IMG/VR virus record: IMGVR_UViG_3300018411_000050 | Span: 1 to 36,614 of that record | Direction: 5' to 3' (one strand) | DNA length: 36,614 bases | Origin: a virus | In this document: positions 1-6,931 of the stretch, in pieces | Layout of the letters: each line of letters starts with the position of its first letter | How positions within the stretch are numbered: the first letter of the stretch is position 1 | The notes under the pieces: generated by a model | Told to the model about the DNA's origin: nothing | Seen by the model: only the letters and a program-made list of their open reading frames with translations | The model's database searches: none | Translations under genes and position numbers: made by a program

Positions 1-47
1 AAACGAGATTTGCTGAAAGTGTCATTGGGACAGTGAGGCAAAAGTGT

Positions 48-63
48 TGAAGAACGTTCTTCA
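48..63. promoter_or_regulatory. 16-bp perfect palindrome upstream of first gene
   Basis: TGAAGAACGTTCTTCA is identical to its reverse complement and lies about 45 bp before the first start codon. It could be an operator, or an RNA hairpin in the leader or at the end of an upstream transcript. No T-tract follows, so it is not a standard terminator. The rest of positions 1-108 holds no complete gene and no sigma-70 promoter that I could recognise. Confidence 0.5.
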
Positions 64-108
64 GCATTAACGTGCAGACGCACAAATATTTCCTAGGAGA
101 AACAAAAC

Positions 109-477
109 ATGTCGAAGATTCAAAGCGTAGCTGTACAAGTAGAAATGTTCACCACCACCGACGGTAAGCAGTTTACCTCGCTGGAACGTGCTGAAAAGCA
201 CCAGACCAAACTTGACTTTGTTCTGGAAGTTCCTGCCGATGTAGAAGCATTCCTGAACAGCGAAGGTGAAACTGGCCGTGGCCGTACTATGCGTGCAAAC
301 GCTATTGCTGAATTCCGTGCTTTCCTTGAAGGTTGGGATGGTGAAGCTGTCGAGCTGAACGCTGAGAAAGCTGCTGCTAAAGCTGAGCGTGCTGCCAAGC
401 TGAAAGCTGGTGCCAAGAAAGAAGAAGCATTCGAAGTTGTCGAAGTTGTCGAAGCCGCTGACGAAGACCTGCTGTAA
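109..477 (+). CDS. Small acidic-tailed phage protein, probably highly expressed
   Basis: This is a 122-residue protein of unknown function. It begins MSKIQSVAVQV and contains the segment FTTTDGKQFTSLERAEKHQ, a pattern I associate with small conserved phage proteins whose role is not known. The middle (about residues 80-103) is rich in Ala, Lys and Glu and should be helical. The last 20 residues are strongly acidic (EVVEVVEAADEDLL). The start is supported by CCTAGGAGAAAC a few bases upstream. Codon choice (CTG, CGT, GGT, AAC) resembles the capsid genes more than the neighbouring small genes, which suggests high expression. It is followed by its own intrinsic terminator, so it appears to end a transcription unit. 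No catalytic motif is visible. Confidence 0.8.
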   Translation: MSKIQSVAVQVEMFTTTDGKQFTSLERAEKHQTKLDFVLEVPADVEAFLNSEGETGRGRTMRANAIAEFRAFLEGWDGEAVELNAEKAAAKAERAAKLKAGAKKEEAFEVVEVVEAADEDLL

Positions 478-497
478 GCAATACGCTTAAGTAGTTG

Positions 498-533
498 AGC
501 CCTATTGCCTTTCATGGTGATAGGGCTTTTTGT
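498..533 (+). terminator. Rho-independent terminator after first gene
   Basis: AGCCCTAT (498-505) pairs with ATAGGGCT (520-527); the inner bases TGCC/GGTG extend the stem and leave a TTTCAT loop. A T-rich tract follows directly. It lies 20 bp after the stop of the small acidic protein gene, so it separates that gene from the downstream early operon. Confidence 0.88.
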
Positions 534-555
534 TCTAATTTGAACGGGGAAAGAA

Positions 556-948
556 ATGGAAAGTAAAATTACAGAAATTCGTAAAGACCTTGATCCATGT
601 AAACAATACATGGGAACACCAGATTACCCAAATGTTTTGGTGCAAGCTATGGGAATGTTGCCAAGTAACATTAACATGGAAAACTCATTGGCATTGATTA
701 TGCAAGTTGGTGAAGTGTGCCAAATTAATGATTGGTCACAACATCAGTTGCCAAAGCTTGAAACAGATCGTGATGGCACTTATGAATGTGTACCGGGTGT
801 TTCCTGTGCATATGCAATCGGTGTAATGAGTCGTTGTGTTGATGGATTCTATGAGGCTTTGTATTTCTACGGTGATGGCACTGTGATCTTGCAAGGTGAA
901 GAAACTGACCACACAATGGTCTACCACTTCATTCGGATGAGTAATTAA
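556..948 (+). CDS. Hypothetical early protein (130 aa)
   Basis: I do not recognise this protein. It is a soluble-looking 130-residue product beginning MESKITEIRKDL, with scattered cysteines and no membrane segment. The start is preceded by ACGGGGAAAGAA, a good ribosome binding site 6-7 bases upstream. It is the first gene after the terminator at 498-533, and the next gene starts one base after its stop, so the two are probably co-transcribed and translationally coupled. No recognisable promoter lies between the terminator and this gene. Its A+T-rich codon use matches the rest of the early region. Confidence 0.7.
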   Translation: MESKITEIRKDLDPCKQYMGTPDYPNVLVQAMGMLPSNINMENSLALIMQVGEVCQINDWSQHQLPKLETDRDGTYECVPGVSCAYAIGVMSRCVDGFYEALYFYGDGTVILQGEETDHTMVYHFIRMSN

Positions 949-949
949 T

Positions 950-1405
950 ATGCAATTGCCAGTAGAAGTTGAAAATGAGTGTATTACCTTTATATGCACA
1001 GGTAGCAGTATCATTTGCAATCCACCAGTGTTGAATACTGACTTTGACTTTGTCCTACTCATGACAAAAGAAAAGTATCTTGTAGCAATTACACTGTTTG
1101 AAGGTATGGGTTTTGTTCTACCAGAGAAAGGTGGAACAATTGAAGCTGATGAACAATATCAAGCTGAAATAGCTGAGATTAGGAAGCATGCGACTGCTGG
1201 TAAACCCTTGTACCTTCAATTCTTCACAATGCGTCGCGACAATGTAAACATCATTGTTACTTGCTGCCATACATTGTTTAAGCGTTGGTGGAATGCAACT
1301 GTGTGGGCAACTACACTAAACCTACAATCAAAGAAAGATAGACGTGACTTCTTCATGCTTGTGAAGTATGGTCCGGAGTCAGCTAAAGATGGAGGTGTGT
1401 TGTGA
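950..1405 (+). CDS. Putative nucleotidyltransferase-fold protein
   Basis: This 151-residue protein has features of the minimal nucleotidyltransferase (Pol beta-like) fold found in some phage proteins. Near residues 17-36 is TGSS followed by DFDFV, resembling the family's GS...DxD signature. Later comes RRDNVNIIVT, then a Trp- and Ala-containing helix, similar to the VNLIVT...A pattern of phage nucleotidyltransferase-like proteins. At the position where the third catalytic carboxylate often lies there is Asn (VNII), so activity is uncertain. The gene begins one base after the preceding stop and ends in a GTGA overlap with the next gene, so it sits inside a small-gene operon. Substrate is unknown. 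The motif match is by eye only. Confidence 0.55.
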   Translation: MQLPVEVENECITFICTGSSIICNPPVLNTDFDFVLLMTKEKYLVAITLFEGMGFVLPEKGGTIEADEQYQAEIAEIRKHATAGKPLYLQFFTMRRDNVNIIVTCCHTLFKRWWNATVWATTLNLQSKKDRRDFFMLVKYGPESAKDGGVL

Positions 1406-1674
1406 CACAACGAATCACAGAAGCAGACCTTGCAAGTAAAGTACACAGGTTGAATGAAATTGTATTCAACAAGAAAGTTCCACCTGAGCACTTCGCAGTA
1501 GGTAAATTTCACCTATACCATGCGTATGGAAAAGTACAGTTACACCAATGCAAATCAACAGGTGGACAAGTTGACGACGTTCTTCGTTGTGGATTTTTGA
1601 CCAAACGTGAACTTTACGAGAAAATGAATGCCTTCATTTCGGGCATTCTCTTTGAGAAACATAAAGGGGAATAA
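1402..1674 (+). CDS. Conserved small phage protein with GTG start (90 aa)
   Basis: This 90-residue protein starts at GTG within GTGA, overlapping the previous stop by 4 bp, with GGAGGTG at 1391-1397 as the ribosome binding site. The central and C-terminal parts (AYGKVQLHQ, GG, DDVLRCGFLTKRELYEKM, FISG) resemble a widespread family of small phage proteins of unknown function that share AYGG-like and TKRELY motifs. No catalytic residues or membrane segments are apparent. Its position among early genes upstream of the primase suggests an accessory role in takeover or metabolism, but that is a guess from context. Confidence 0.68.
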   Translation: MTQRITEADLASKVHRLNEIVFNKKVPPEHFAVGKFHLYHAYGKVQLHQCKSTGGQVDDVLRCGFLTKRELYEKMNAFISGILFEKHKGE

Positions 1675-1676
1675 TT

Positions 1677-2018
1677 ATGAATATGCGTGAACAAATTGCA
1701 GCACTGACCCAACAAGTTGAAGACTTGAAAGCAAAGATCGTACAGCAGAATGTGGAGTTCAGTCAAAAAGCTGACGACCATTTGGAGGATATCTCGCGGA
1801 TGAATGCTGAGCATAAGAGGGCGATTGAAAGTAAAGATAGTAGCATTAAGTATTCACAAGAGCAACGCGAGAAATTGAACCAAGAACTTACGGCACTACA
1901 AGATGTTTTGGATGTAATTCCGGGTGTAATTCCTCGTGAGAAAGAGGGTCAGTATGGCAACACCACAAACAGTTCGGTAGTTCGTTTGGCAAGTGTTCTT
2001 GCAAGCAAGTTCCAATAG
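1677..2018 (+). CDS. Coiled-coil early protein (113 aa)
   Basis: This is a 113-residue, highly charged protein whose first 85 residues form heptad-like patterns (IAALTQQVEDLKAKI, then SQEQREKLNQELTALQDVL). A long coiled coil is therefore likely, probably giving a dimer or oligomer. The start follows AAAGGGGAATAATT. It begins two bases after the preceding stop, and its own stop lies 10 bp before the proposed GTG start of the primase-helicase. Function is unknown; co-expression with the primase gene is the only contextual hint. Confidence 0.66.
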   Translation: MNMREQIAALTQQVEDLKAKIVQQNVEFSQKADDHLEDISRMNAEHKRAIESKDSSIKYSQEQREKLNQELTALQDVLDVIPGVIPREKEGQYGNTTNSSVVRLASVLASKFQ

Positions 2019-2028
2019 GGAGAATAAT

Positions 2029-3711
2029 GTGGCAGGAAAATGTTTAGAGAAACTGCCGCACTCCTGTGGCAGTTCAAATGGGTTACAAACTTTTTACAAT
2101 GAAGATGGGACATACAGTGGCTACTGTTATGTCTGCCGTACAAAGGTGGTAGACCCTTACGGTGACAATCCACCAGAGCCACCAGTTCCGAAGACACAAG
2201 AACAAATTGACCAAGAAATTGCTGACATTCGTAAGTGTGGGTTTGTTGACTTTAAACATCGTTCAATCCCACCTGAGGCATGGAAGCAATTTGGTGTACG
2301 TTTAGCTTTATCTGAGTATGACGGCAAAACACCCAATGCAATTTGTCACCCATTTACAAATGATGGGAAAGTTATTGGTTACAAGATTAAGCTACTTGAA
2401 CAGAAGATGATGTGGTCTGTTGGTGATCTTAAAGATGCTGATATGTATGGGTGGCTTGGTGCCAAGAAAGTTGGTGGCCTGACACTATACATTACAGAAG
2501 GTGAGGAAGATGCTATTGCACTCCGATACATGTTGAAAGAAATGCAACGTGGCACTAAGTATGCAAATCAGGATGCTGCTGTTGTTTCTCTTACTCATGG
2601 TGTAGATAGTGCTGAGCGTGATATTGCACGGCATCTTAACGAGATTAACAAGATATGGAAGAAGGTCGTATTGTGCTTTGATAATGATGGCCCAGGCAGA
2701 AAGGCTGCTAAGTCTGTTCAGAGTAAATTATTGCCAAATGCGATGATTGCAGCCCTACCTGCAAAGGACGCAAACGCCTGCTTAAAAAACGGACTCATGA
2801 AGGCCACTAGGGACGCCGTGGTGTTCCAGTCAGCGGCAGCCGCCCCTACCTCCTTGCTGAGCGTAGAAAGCCTCGTGAACGAAGCCCTAGAAGCCGTGGT
2901 GTACGGTATGGACTACCCTTGGCCCGGACTCACTGACCTCACCTACGGGCAGCGGAAAGGCGAGCTGATTTGCATCGGTGCTGGCACTGGCGTAGGTAAG
3001 TCACTGCTAGCCCACGAAATCACGGCCTACAACGCCCGCCAGCACGGCTGGAAGACGCTTATGATAATGATGGAGGAGTCACCAGCGGAGACTGTTCGTA
3101 ACGTCTGTGGCAAGCTGGATGACACCCCCTACCACGTTCCCGGTACGGTGTTCGACAAGGAGGTATTGCGGGCAACTGCAATGTCTATCAACGACAACAT
3201 TACCATTTGGAATCCTGATGAAGTTAGTGACCCTGTAACAACATGGGCAACTATCAAACAAGCTATTCGCACACATGGTAATGATATTGATGAACTCTTA
3301 TTGGATAACATGACAACATTGTCAGAAGGTTTACCTTCATCTGAAAAGAATGAGTTTATTGGTTTGGTTGCTAAAGAGCTTGTTGAGCTTGCCATGAAGT
3401 TTGACTTCCAAGCAATTATATTCAGCCACTTAAATGCACCCGATAAGAGTGCCAAAAGTCATGAAGCTGGTGGTCGTGTACTTGAATCTCAGTTTACTGG
3501 TTCTCGTGCATTGATGCGTTACAGTCACATGATGATTGGTTTTGAACGTAACAAACAAGCTCAAGACCCTAATTGCAGTATTATCCGACTTTTGAAGAAC
3601 CGGAAGTATGGTAAAACAGGCTCTTGCAAAACTTACTATGAGTCATCTACTGGGCGGTTGGTACAACGCAATTGGGATGATGCTCTATACGAGAACCGAA
3701 AGGTAGGGTAG
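2029..3711 (+). CDS. T7 gp4-like DNA primase-helicase
   Basis: This bifunctional replication enzyme would synthesise RNA primers and unwind DNA at the phage fork. The N-terminus is a zinc-binding domain with Cys5, His11, Cys13 (HSCGSS) and CYVC at 33-36. The TOPRIM primase core follows, with EGEED at 157-161 and DND at 218-220. The helicase part is RecA/DnaB-like: Walker A GAGTGVGKS at 317-325, Walker B LLLDN around Asp426, then IIFSHLN and RALMRYSHMM. Its length of 560 aa matches T7 gp4 (566). I choose GTG at 2029 because AGGGAGA precedes it at the right spacing; an upstream in-frame GTG at 1993 would overlap the coiled-coil gene. Positions 2755-3180 are about 60% G+C against 32-43% on either side, an in-frame compositional island centred on Walker A. 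Confidence 0.95.
   Translation: MAGKCLEKLPHSCGSSNGLQTFYNEDGTYSGYCYVCRTKVVDPYGDNPPEPPVPKTQEQIDQEIADIRKCGFVDFKHRSIPPEAWKQFGVRLALSEYDGKTPNAICHPFTNDGKVIGYKIKLLEQKMMWSVGDLKDADMYGWLGAKKVGGLTLYITEGEEDAIALRYMLKEMQRGTKYANQDAAVVSLTHGVDSAERDIARHLNEINKIWKKVVLCFDNDGPGRKAAKSVQSKLLPNAMIAALPAKDANACLKNGLMKATRDAVVFQSAAAAPTSLLSVESLVNEALEAVVYGMDYPWPGLTDLTYGQRKGELICIGAGTGVGKSLLAHEITAYNARQHGWKTLMIMMEESPAETVRNVCGKLDDTPYHVPGTVFDKEVLRATAMSINDNITIWNPDEVSDPVTTWATIKQAIRTHGNDIDELLLDNMTTLSEGLPSSEKNEFIGLVAKELVELAMKFDFQAIIFSHLNAPDKSAKSHEAGGRVLESQFTGSRALMRYSHMMIGFERNKQAQDPNCSIIRLLKNRKYGKTGSCKTYYESSTGRLVQRNWDDALYENRKVG
2755..3180. other. G+C-rich island inside primase-helicase gene
   Basis: Hand counts of 60-base lines give 33-37 G+C (55-62%) from 2761 to 3180, against 19/60 at 2341-2400 and 23/60 at 3181-3240. 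Codon choice shifts with it (GAC, GCC, CTC, ACC, CAG instead of GAT, GCA, TTG, ACA, CAA) and returns abruptly. The reading frame and helicase motifs are intact. Confidence 0.75.
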
Positions 3712-3718
3712 GAAACAC

Positions 3719-3940
3719 ATGCCAAAGGAAATTAACCGTATTGTTAAAATCCTCATGGAACGTGACCAAATGACGCACGTGGAGGCACATGACTTTGTAC
3801 TTGAATGTATAAGTGATATGCCTTCCGAGTATACATTTATTGATCTGGAAGAAACCTTAATCTCTGATCTAGGATTGGAGCCAGATTATGTCATGGACCT
3901 TGATCAATTCTTAAAGGATAATCCATATGTCGAAGACTAA
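3719..3940 (+). CDS. Small acidic phage protein (73 aa)
   Basis: This 73-residue acidic protein is not recognised. It is mostly helical in appearance (NRIVKILMERDQMTHVEAHD near the N-terminus) and ends in DLGLEPDYVMDLDQFL, a C-terminal style seen in several small phage proteins of unknown function. It starts 7 bp after the primase-helicase stop, with a weak TAGGAAA upstream. Its end overlaps the next gene by 14 bp, consistent with one operon. No metal-binding or catalytic motif is visible. Confidence 0.65.
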   Translation: MPKEINRIVKILMERDQMTHVEAHDFVLECISDMPSEYTFIDLEETLISDLGLEPDYVMDLDQFLKDNPYVED

Positions 3941-4160
3941 TCGAAACTTGAACTTTGACGTAACTTGCACGACTCCAGCAGGGGTAGTTAAAGTTACTCC
4001 ATATTTTAAACTGCTGGGTGTTTTGATTAGTCGAAACTGTAAGGCAAGTCAATTGCCAGATTTGTTCATCGTGTGCGACAAGATTCGTGCAGGTGTACAA
4101 ATTGAAGGTGATGACTCAACAAAGATCAATATGAAAGGTTACACTTTCAAGAAGGTGTGA
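3927..4160 (+). CDS. Hypothetical basic small protein (77 aa)
   Basis: This is a 77-residue, net-basic protein starting MSKTNRNLNFDV. It begins inside the last codons of the upstream gene, with AAAGGAT 8-9 bases before its ATG, so translation is likely coupled. Predicted content is mostly beta-strand, with two hydrophobic stretches too short for a membrane span. I do not recognise the family. The next start codon follows its stop by one base. Confidence 0.6.
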   Translation: MSKTNRNLNFDVTCTTPAGVVKVTPYFKLLGVLISRNCKASQLPDLFIVCDKIRAGVQIEGDDSTKINMKGYTFKKV

Positions 4161-4161
4161 A

Positions 4162-4317
4162 ATGCTTTGGGCTCTTATCATCATAGCTTGTACAGACTAT
4201 GACAATTGCGTAATTCATAAAAGAACCTTTACAAGTGAGGGTGAGTGTAGGGCAGAAATTCCCTACACAAAGCCACAGCTAACAGTATACATTTGCCAAC
4301 GGCAAGGGGAAGAATGA
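4162..4317 (+). CDS. 51-aa Cys-rich small protein with N-terminal hydrophobic segment
   Basis: An ATG one base after the preceding TGA opens a 51-codon frame. The first 9 residues after Met are hydrophobic (LWALIIIA) and lead to IIAC, a lipobox-like site, then TDYDNC, with further cysteines at 29 and 45. The product could be a tiny lipoprotein or membrane-anchored protein, or a secreted disulphide-bonded peptide. The signal is very short and lacks a basic N-region, so this is tentative. It ends in an ATGA overlap with the next gene, and overlap on both sides supports it being real. The ribosome binding site is GAAGGTG in the end of the upstream gene. Confidence 0.55.
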   Translation: MLWALIIIACTDYDNCVIHKRTFTSEGECRAEIPYTKPQLTVYICQRQGEE

Positions 4318-4589
4318 TGATTGGAAGAGAGCTGCCAGTTGTAAATAGTTTGTACGACATTATACAACCTGGCTTTTATCGTTGTGGCAATGAGATTGTA
4401 AAGCAATGTACAGCCAGCATTCCCGGCGAGGAAGTGAAGTGGATTTACGATGATGGCGGCAAATACATTGGACAAGCATGGTCAGACAAGCATGGTGTAA
4501 TGTTCCGACGTAATGTCGGACATAAGAATGGAGAAACAACTCCAACTTGGCTACCTTGGTTTATTGTGGAGAAAGAAGAATGCAAATGA
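4314..4589 (+). CDS. Hypothetical protein (91 aa)
   Basis: This is a 91-residue protein of unknown function, rich in Trp and Gly (PTWLPWFIVEKEE near the end). I place the start at ATG 4314 (MMIGRELPVV) because AAGGGGA lies 4-10 bases upstream and the start overlaps the previous stop as ATGA. A longer in-frame version from 4293 would overlap the upstream gene by 25 bp. Its 3' end overlaps the following tiny zinc-ribbon gene by 10 bp. Confidence 0.62.
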   Translation: MMIGRELPVVNSLYDIIQPGFYRCGNEIVKQCTASIPGEEVKWIYDDGGKYIGQAWSDKHGVMFRRNVGHKNGETTPTWLPWFIVEKEECK

Positions 4590-4681
4590 AATTCAAATTG
4601 TTTGTTTCACGTTGTCCCGGTTGTGGACGTGAAGAAGTGCCCGGATGGGGTGATTGCGATTGTTACAATCACTCACAATAG
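4580..4681 (+). CDS. 33-aa putative zinc-ribbon peptide
   Basis: ATG 4580 lies within the end of the preceding gene, with GGAGAAAGAAG just upstream. The 33-residue product contains CPGC at 12-15 and CDC at 26-28, a spacing that could bind one zinc ion, possibly with the following His. Such micro-proteins are common in phage early operons, but I cannot name a function. Overlap with the upstream gene and a good ribosome binding site support translation. Confidence 0.5.
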   Translation: MQMKFKLFVSRCPGCGREEVPGWGDCDCYNHSQ

Positions 4682-4703
4682 ATAATAATTAGGAGAACCT
4701 AAT

Positions 4704-6662
4704 ATGGCTGAGTATGCAGCGGATATTGAAACGACAGGCTTGTTGCATCAGATGCTGTTGCAAGAAAAGCCGTTACTTCACAACATGGGTTTCAAAGACA
4801 TTCAAACTGGACAAGAGATTCTTTTCAGTAATCAATTTGAAACCATTGATTTGTCAAAGAAACAATACAAAGGTATTGAAGTATACCCACTGAGTAAACT
4901 TCAACCTTTCTTGCAGCGCAATCCAAAACTCTACATGCACAATGGTATGTTATTTGATGGTGAGGCATTGCGCTTCCTGAATTATACAAACATTGAACAT
5001 TGCGAGATTGAAGATACGCTTTACCTTTCATGGTATTTGGAACCAAAACGTCAACGCCACGGTTTGGCTGAATACGGTGAAGACTATGGCATCCCTAAAC
5101 CTGAGATTGAAACTTGGGAAGGTTTGTCACAAGATGAGTACAACCATCGGGTAATGCAGGATACACGCATTCAGTGCCGACTTGTTAAAGAGCAAACTCG
5201 TGCATTGAGTAAAATGTATCCGAAAGGTTTCAAACACCTGAAAGACTACATTGCAATGAAGTCTCGCCACATGTTGGTGCAGCAACGTAACAAGTGGAAA
5301 CTTGACGTACCTGCTACAGAAGCATTGCAAAAAGTGTTGGAAGAAAAGCTGAACATGCAAGTACAAGAGCTTGTAAAGGTTATGCCAAAAGTAGAAAAGA
5401 TGCTTTTGAAAGAGCCACCTAAAAAGCCATTTAAGGCTAATGGTGAGCTTTCCGCTACAGGTGTCAAATGGTTCACACTTCTCCTTCAAGAAGGTGAGCC
5501 AATGGATTGTGATGGTGTTGTAGTAGTTGGCAAGATTGAAGAACCAAATCCTAACAGCCCAATTCAAGTTAAAGATTGGCTGGATAGTTTTGGTTGGGTT
5601 CCTCAGACATTCAAGTTTACACGCGACAAAGAAACTGGGGAAGAAAAGAAAACAGCACAAGTGAATGTGCCGAATAGTGGTGGTGCAGTTGATCCAGGCA
5701 TTGACATTCTCATTAAGAAACACCCTGAACAAGGGTTTGAACATATCAAAGGTTTGGGTATTCTCAAACATCGTCTTGGTATGGTTAAAGGTTTCATTGA
5801 GAACAACGTCGATGGCTACCTCATTGCACGAGCACAAGGCTTCACAAACACATTACGCTTGAAGCACCGGGAACTTGTAAACCTTCCCTCTGGACGTGTT
5901 CCATACGGTAAAGAGATTCGTGGCCTACTCATTGCAGAAGAAGGTTTTGTACTTCTTGGCAGTGACTTGTCTTCACTTGAAGATAAATGTAAGCACCACT
6001 ATCAATGGCAGTGGGACCCTGAGTATGTGAAAATGCAGCAAATCCCAGGGTTTGATCCTCACTTGACTATTGCTGGCATTGCTGGCTTGCTCACTGAGAA
6101 ACAGATTCAAGCGCACAAGGACAAGTTGGAAGATCACAGTGCAACTCGCTCCAAAGGTAAATCCACAAACTATGCTTGTCAGTATGGTGCTGGCCCTGCA
6201 ACTGTAGCTCGTACAGCAGGTGTACCGTTCCAAGTTGGTGAGAAGTTGTGGCAGGCTTATCATGACCTAAACTGGTCTATTGATAAGATTGCAGAGAACA
6301 CCATTATACAGAAAGTGAATGGATATTCTTGGCAGCTCAACCCAGTAAACAATATTTGGTACTGGTTGAAATCTGAGAAAGACCGCTTCTCCACTTTGTG
6401 TCAAGGTACTGGTAGTTATATCTGCGACATTTGGATTGAAGAAATGCACAAGATTTGCATGGAACGACACAAACGTCCTGCACCTGTACTTGGGGAGTTC
6501 CATGACGAAGTTATCTTGAAACTGCGCAACAATGAGAAAGCTCGTGAAGTGATGGGTGGAATTGTTCTTGAAGCAATTGGCCGTGTTAATGGTATTGTTA
6601 AAATGAACGCCACACTTGCTTGTGAAGTACAATTTGGCCAAAACTATTCGGAGATTCACTAA
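4704..6662 (+). CDS. Family A DNA polymerase with 3'-5' exonuclease
   Basis: This is the replicative polymerase of the phage, T7 gp5-like, 652 aa (T7: 704). The N-terminal proofreading domain has exo I DIETTG (Asp7, Glu9), exo II around HNGMLFDGE and exo III YNHRVMQDTR. The polymerase domain has motif A at GSDLSSLED (Asp421), motif B R482-x3-K486-x3-Y490, and motif C HDE at 600-602. All catalytic residues are present, so both activities should be intact. The motif A variant with SSLED resembles polymerases of marine T7-like and related phages. AATTAGGAGAACC precedes the start. The stop overlaps the next start by one base (TAATG). Confidence 0.97.
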   Translation: MAEYAADIETTGLLHQMLLQEKPLLHNMGFKDIQTGQEILFSNQFETIDLSKKQYKGIEVYPLSKLQPFLQRNPKLYMHNGMLFDGEALRFLNYTNIEHCEIEDTLYLSWYLEPKRQRHGLAEYGEDYGIPKPEIETWEGLSQDEYNHRVMQDTRIQCRLVKEQTRALSKMYPKGFKHLKDYIAMKSRHMLVQQRNKWKLDVPATEALQKVLEEKLNMQVQELVKVMPKVEKMLLKEPPKKPFKANGELSATGVKWFTLLLQEGEPMDCDGVVVVGKIEEPNPNSPIQVKDWLDSFGWVPQTFKFTRDKETGEEKKTAQVNVPNSGGAVDPGIDILIKKHPEQGFEHIKGLGILKHRLGMVKGFIENNVDGYLIARAQGFTNTLRLKHRELVNLPSGRVPYGKEIRGLLIAEEGFVLLGSDLSSLEDKCKHHYQWQWDPEYVKMQQIPGFDPHLTIAGIAGLLTEKQIQAHKDKLEDHSATRSKGKSTNYACQYGAGPATVARTAGVPFQVGEKLWQAYHDLNWSIDKIAENTIIQKVNGYSWQLNPVNNIWYWLKSEKDRFSTLCQGTGSYICDIWIEEMHKICMERHKRPAPVLGEFHDEVILKLRNNEKAREVMGGIVLEAIGRVNGIVKMNATLACEVQFGQNYSEIH

Positions 6663-6919
6663 TGAATGATGTAAAGAAAAAGGCATTGAAAGCATTGCAC
6701 GATATGATGCAGTGCAAACAAAATTCTGCAAAAGCTGTGTTTGGTGAAATTGAAATTGCATTTGGACCTGAGTCTGAAAACCCAAATCGAACCATCGTTG
6801 ACTCTGCGAGAACTATTCGTGATCGTTCCTTAACTGACTCACGTAAGCAGTATGATGTAGATATACAGAAAGTTGTCAATGACTGGATACAAAAAGCAAC
6901 ACTAATTATTAAGCAGTAA
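6662..6919 (+). CDS. Hypothetical protein between polymerase and SSB genes (85 aa)
   Basis: This 85-residue, charged, probably helical protein (MNDVKKKALKALHDMM at the start) begins at the last base of the polymerase stop codon, indicating translational coupling. I do not recognise it. Lying between the polymerase and the putative ssDNA-binding protein genes, it may be a replication accessory factor, but nothing in the sequence shows that directly. Confidence 0.65.
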   Translation: MNDVKKKALKALHDMMQCKQNSAKAVFGEIEIAFGPESENPNRTIVDSARTIRDRSLTDSRKQYDVDIQKVVNDWIQKATLIIKQ

Positions 6920-6931
6920 GGAGAATTACCG

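Noticed and set aside
1-50. Possible 3' end of an upstream gene
   Set aside because: Two forward frames stay open from base 1 to stops at 34-36 and 48-50, but at most 16 codons are visible and nothing distinguishes coding from chance.
5127-5837. 236-codon - strand frame opposite the DNA polymerase gene
   Set aside because: It is antisense to a clearly coding gene, Cys/Phe-rich, and a typical shadow of biased codon use.
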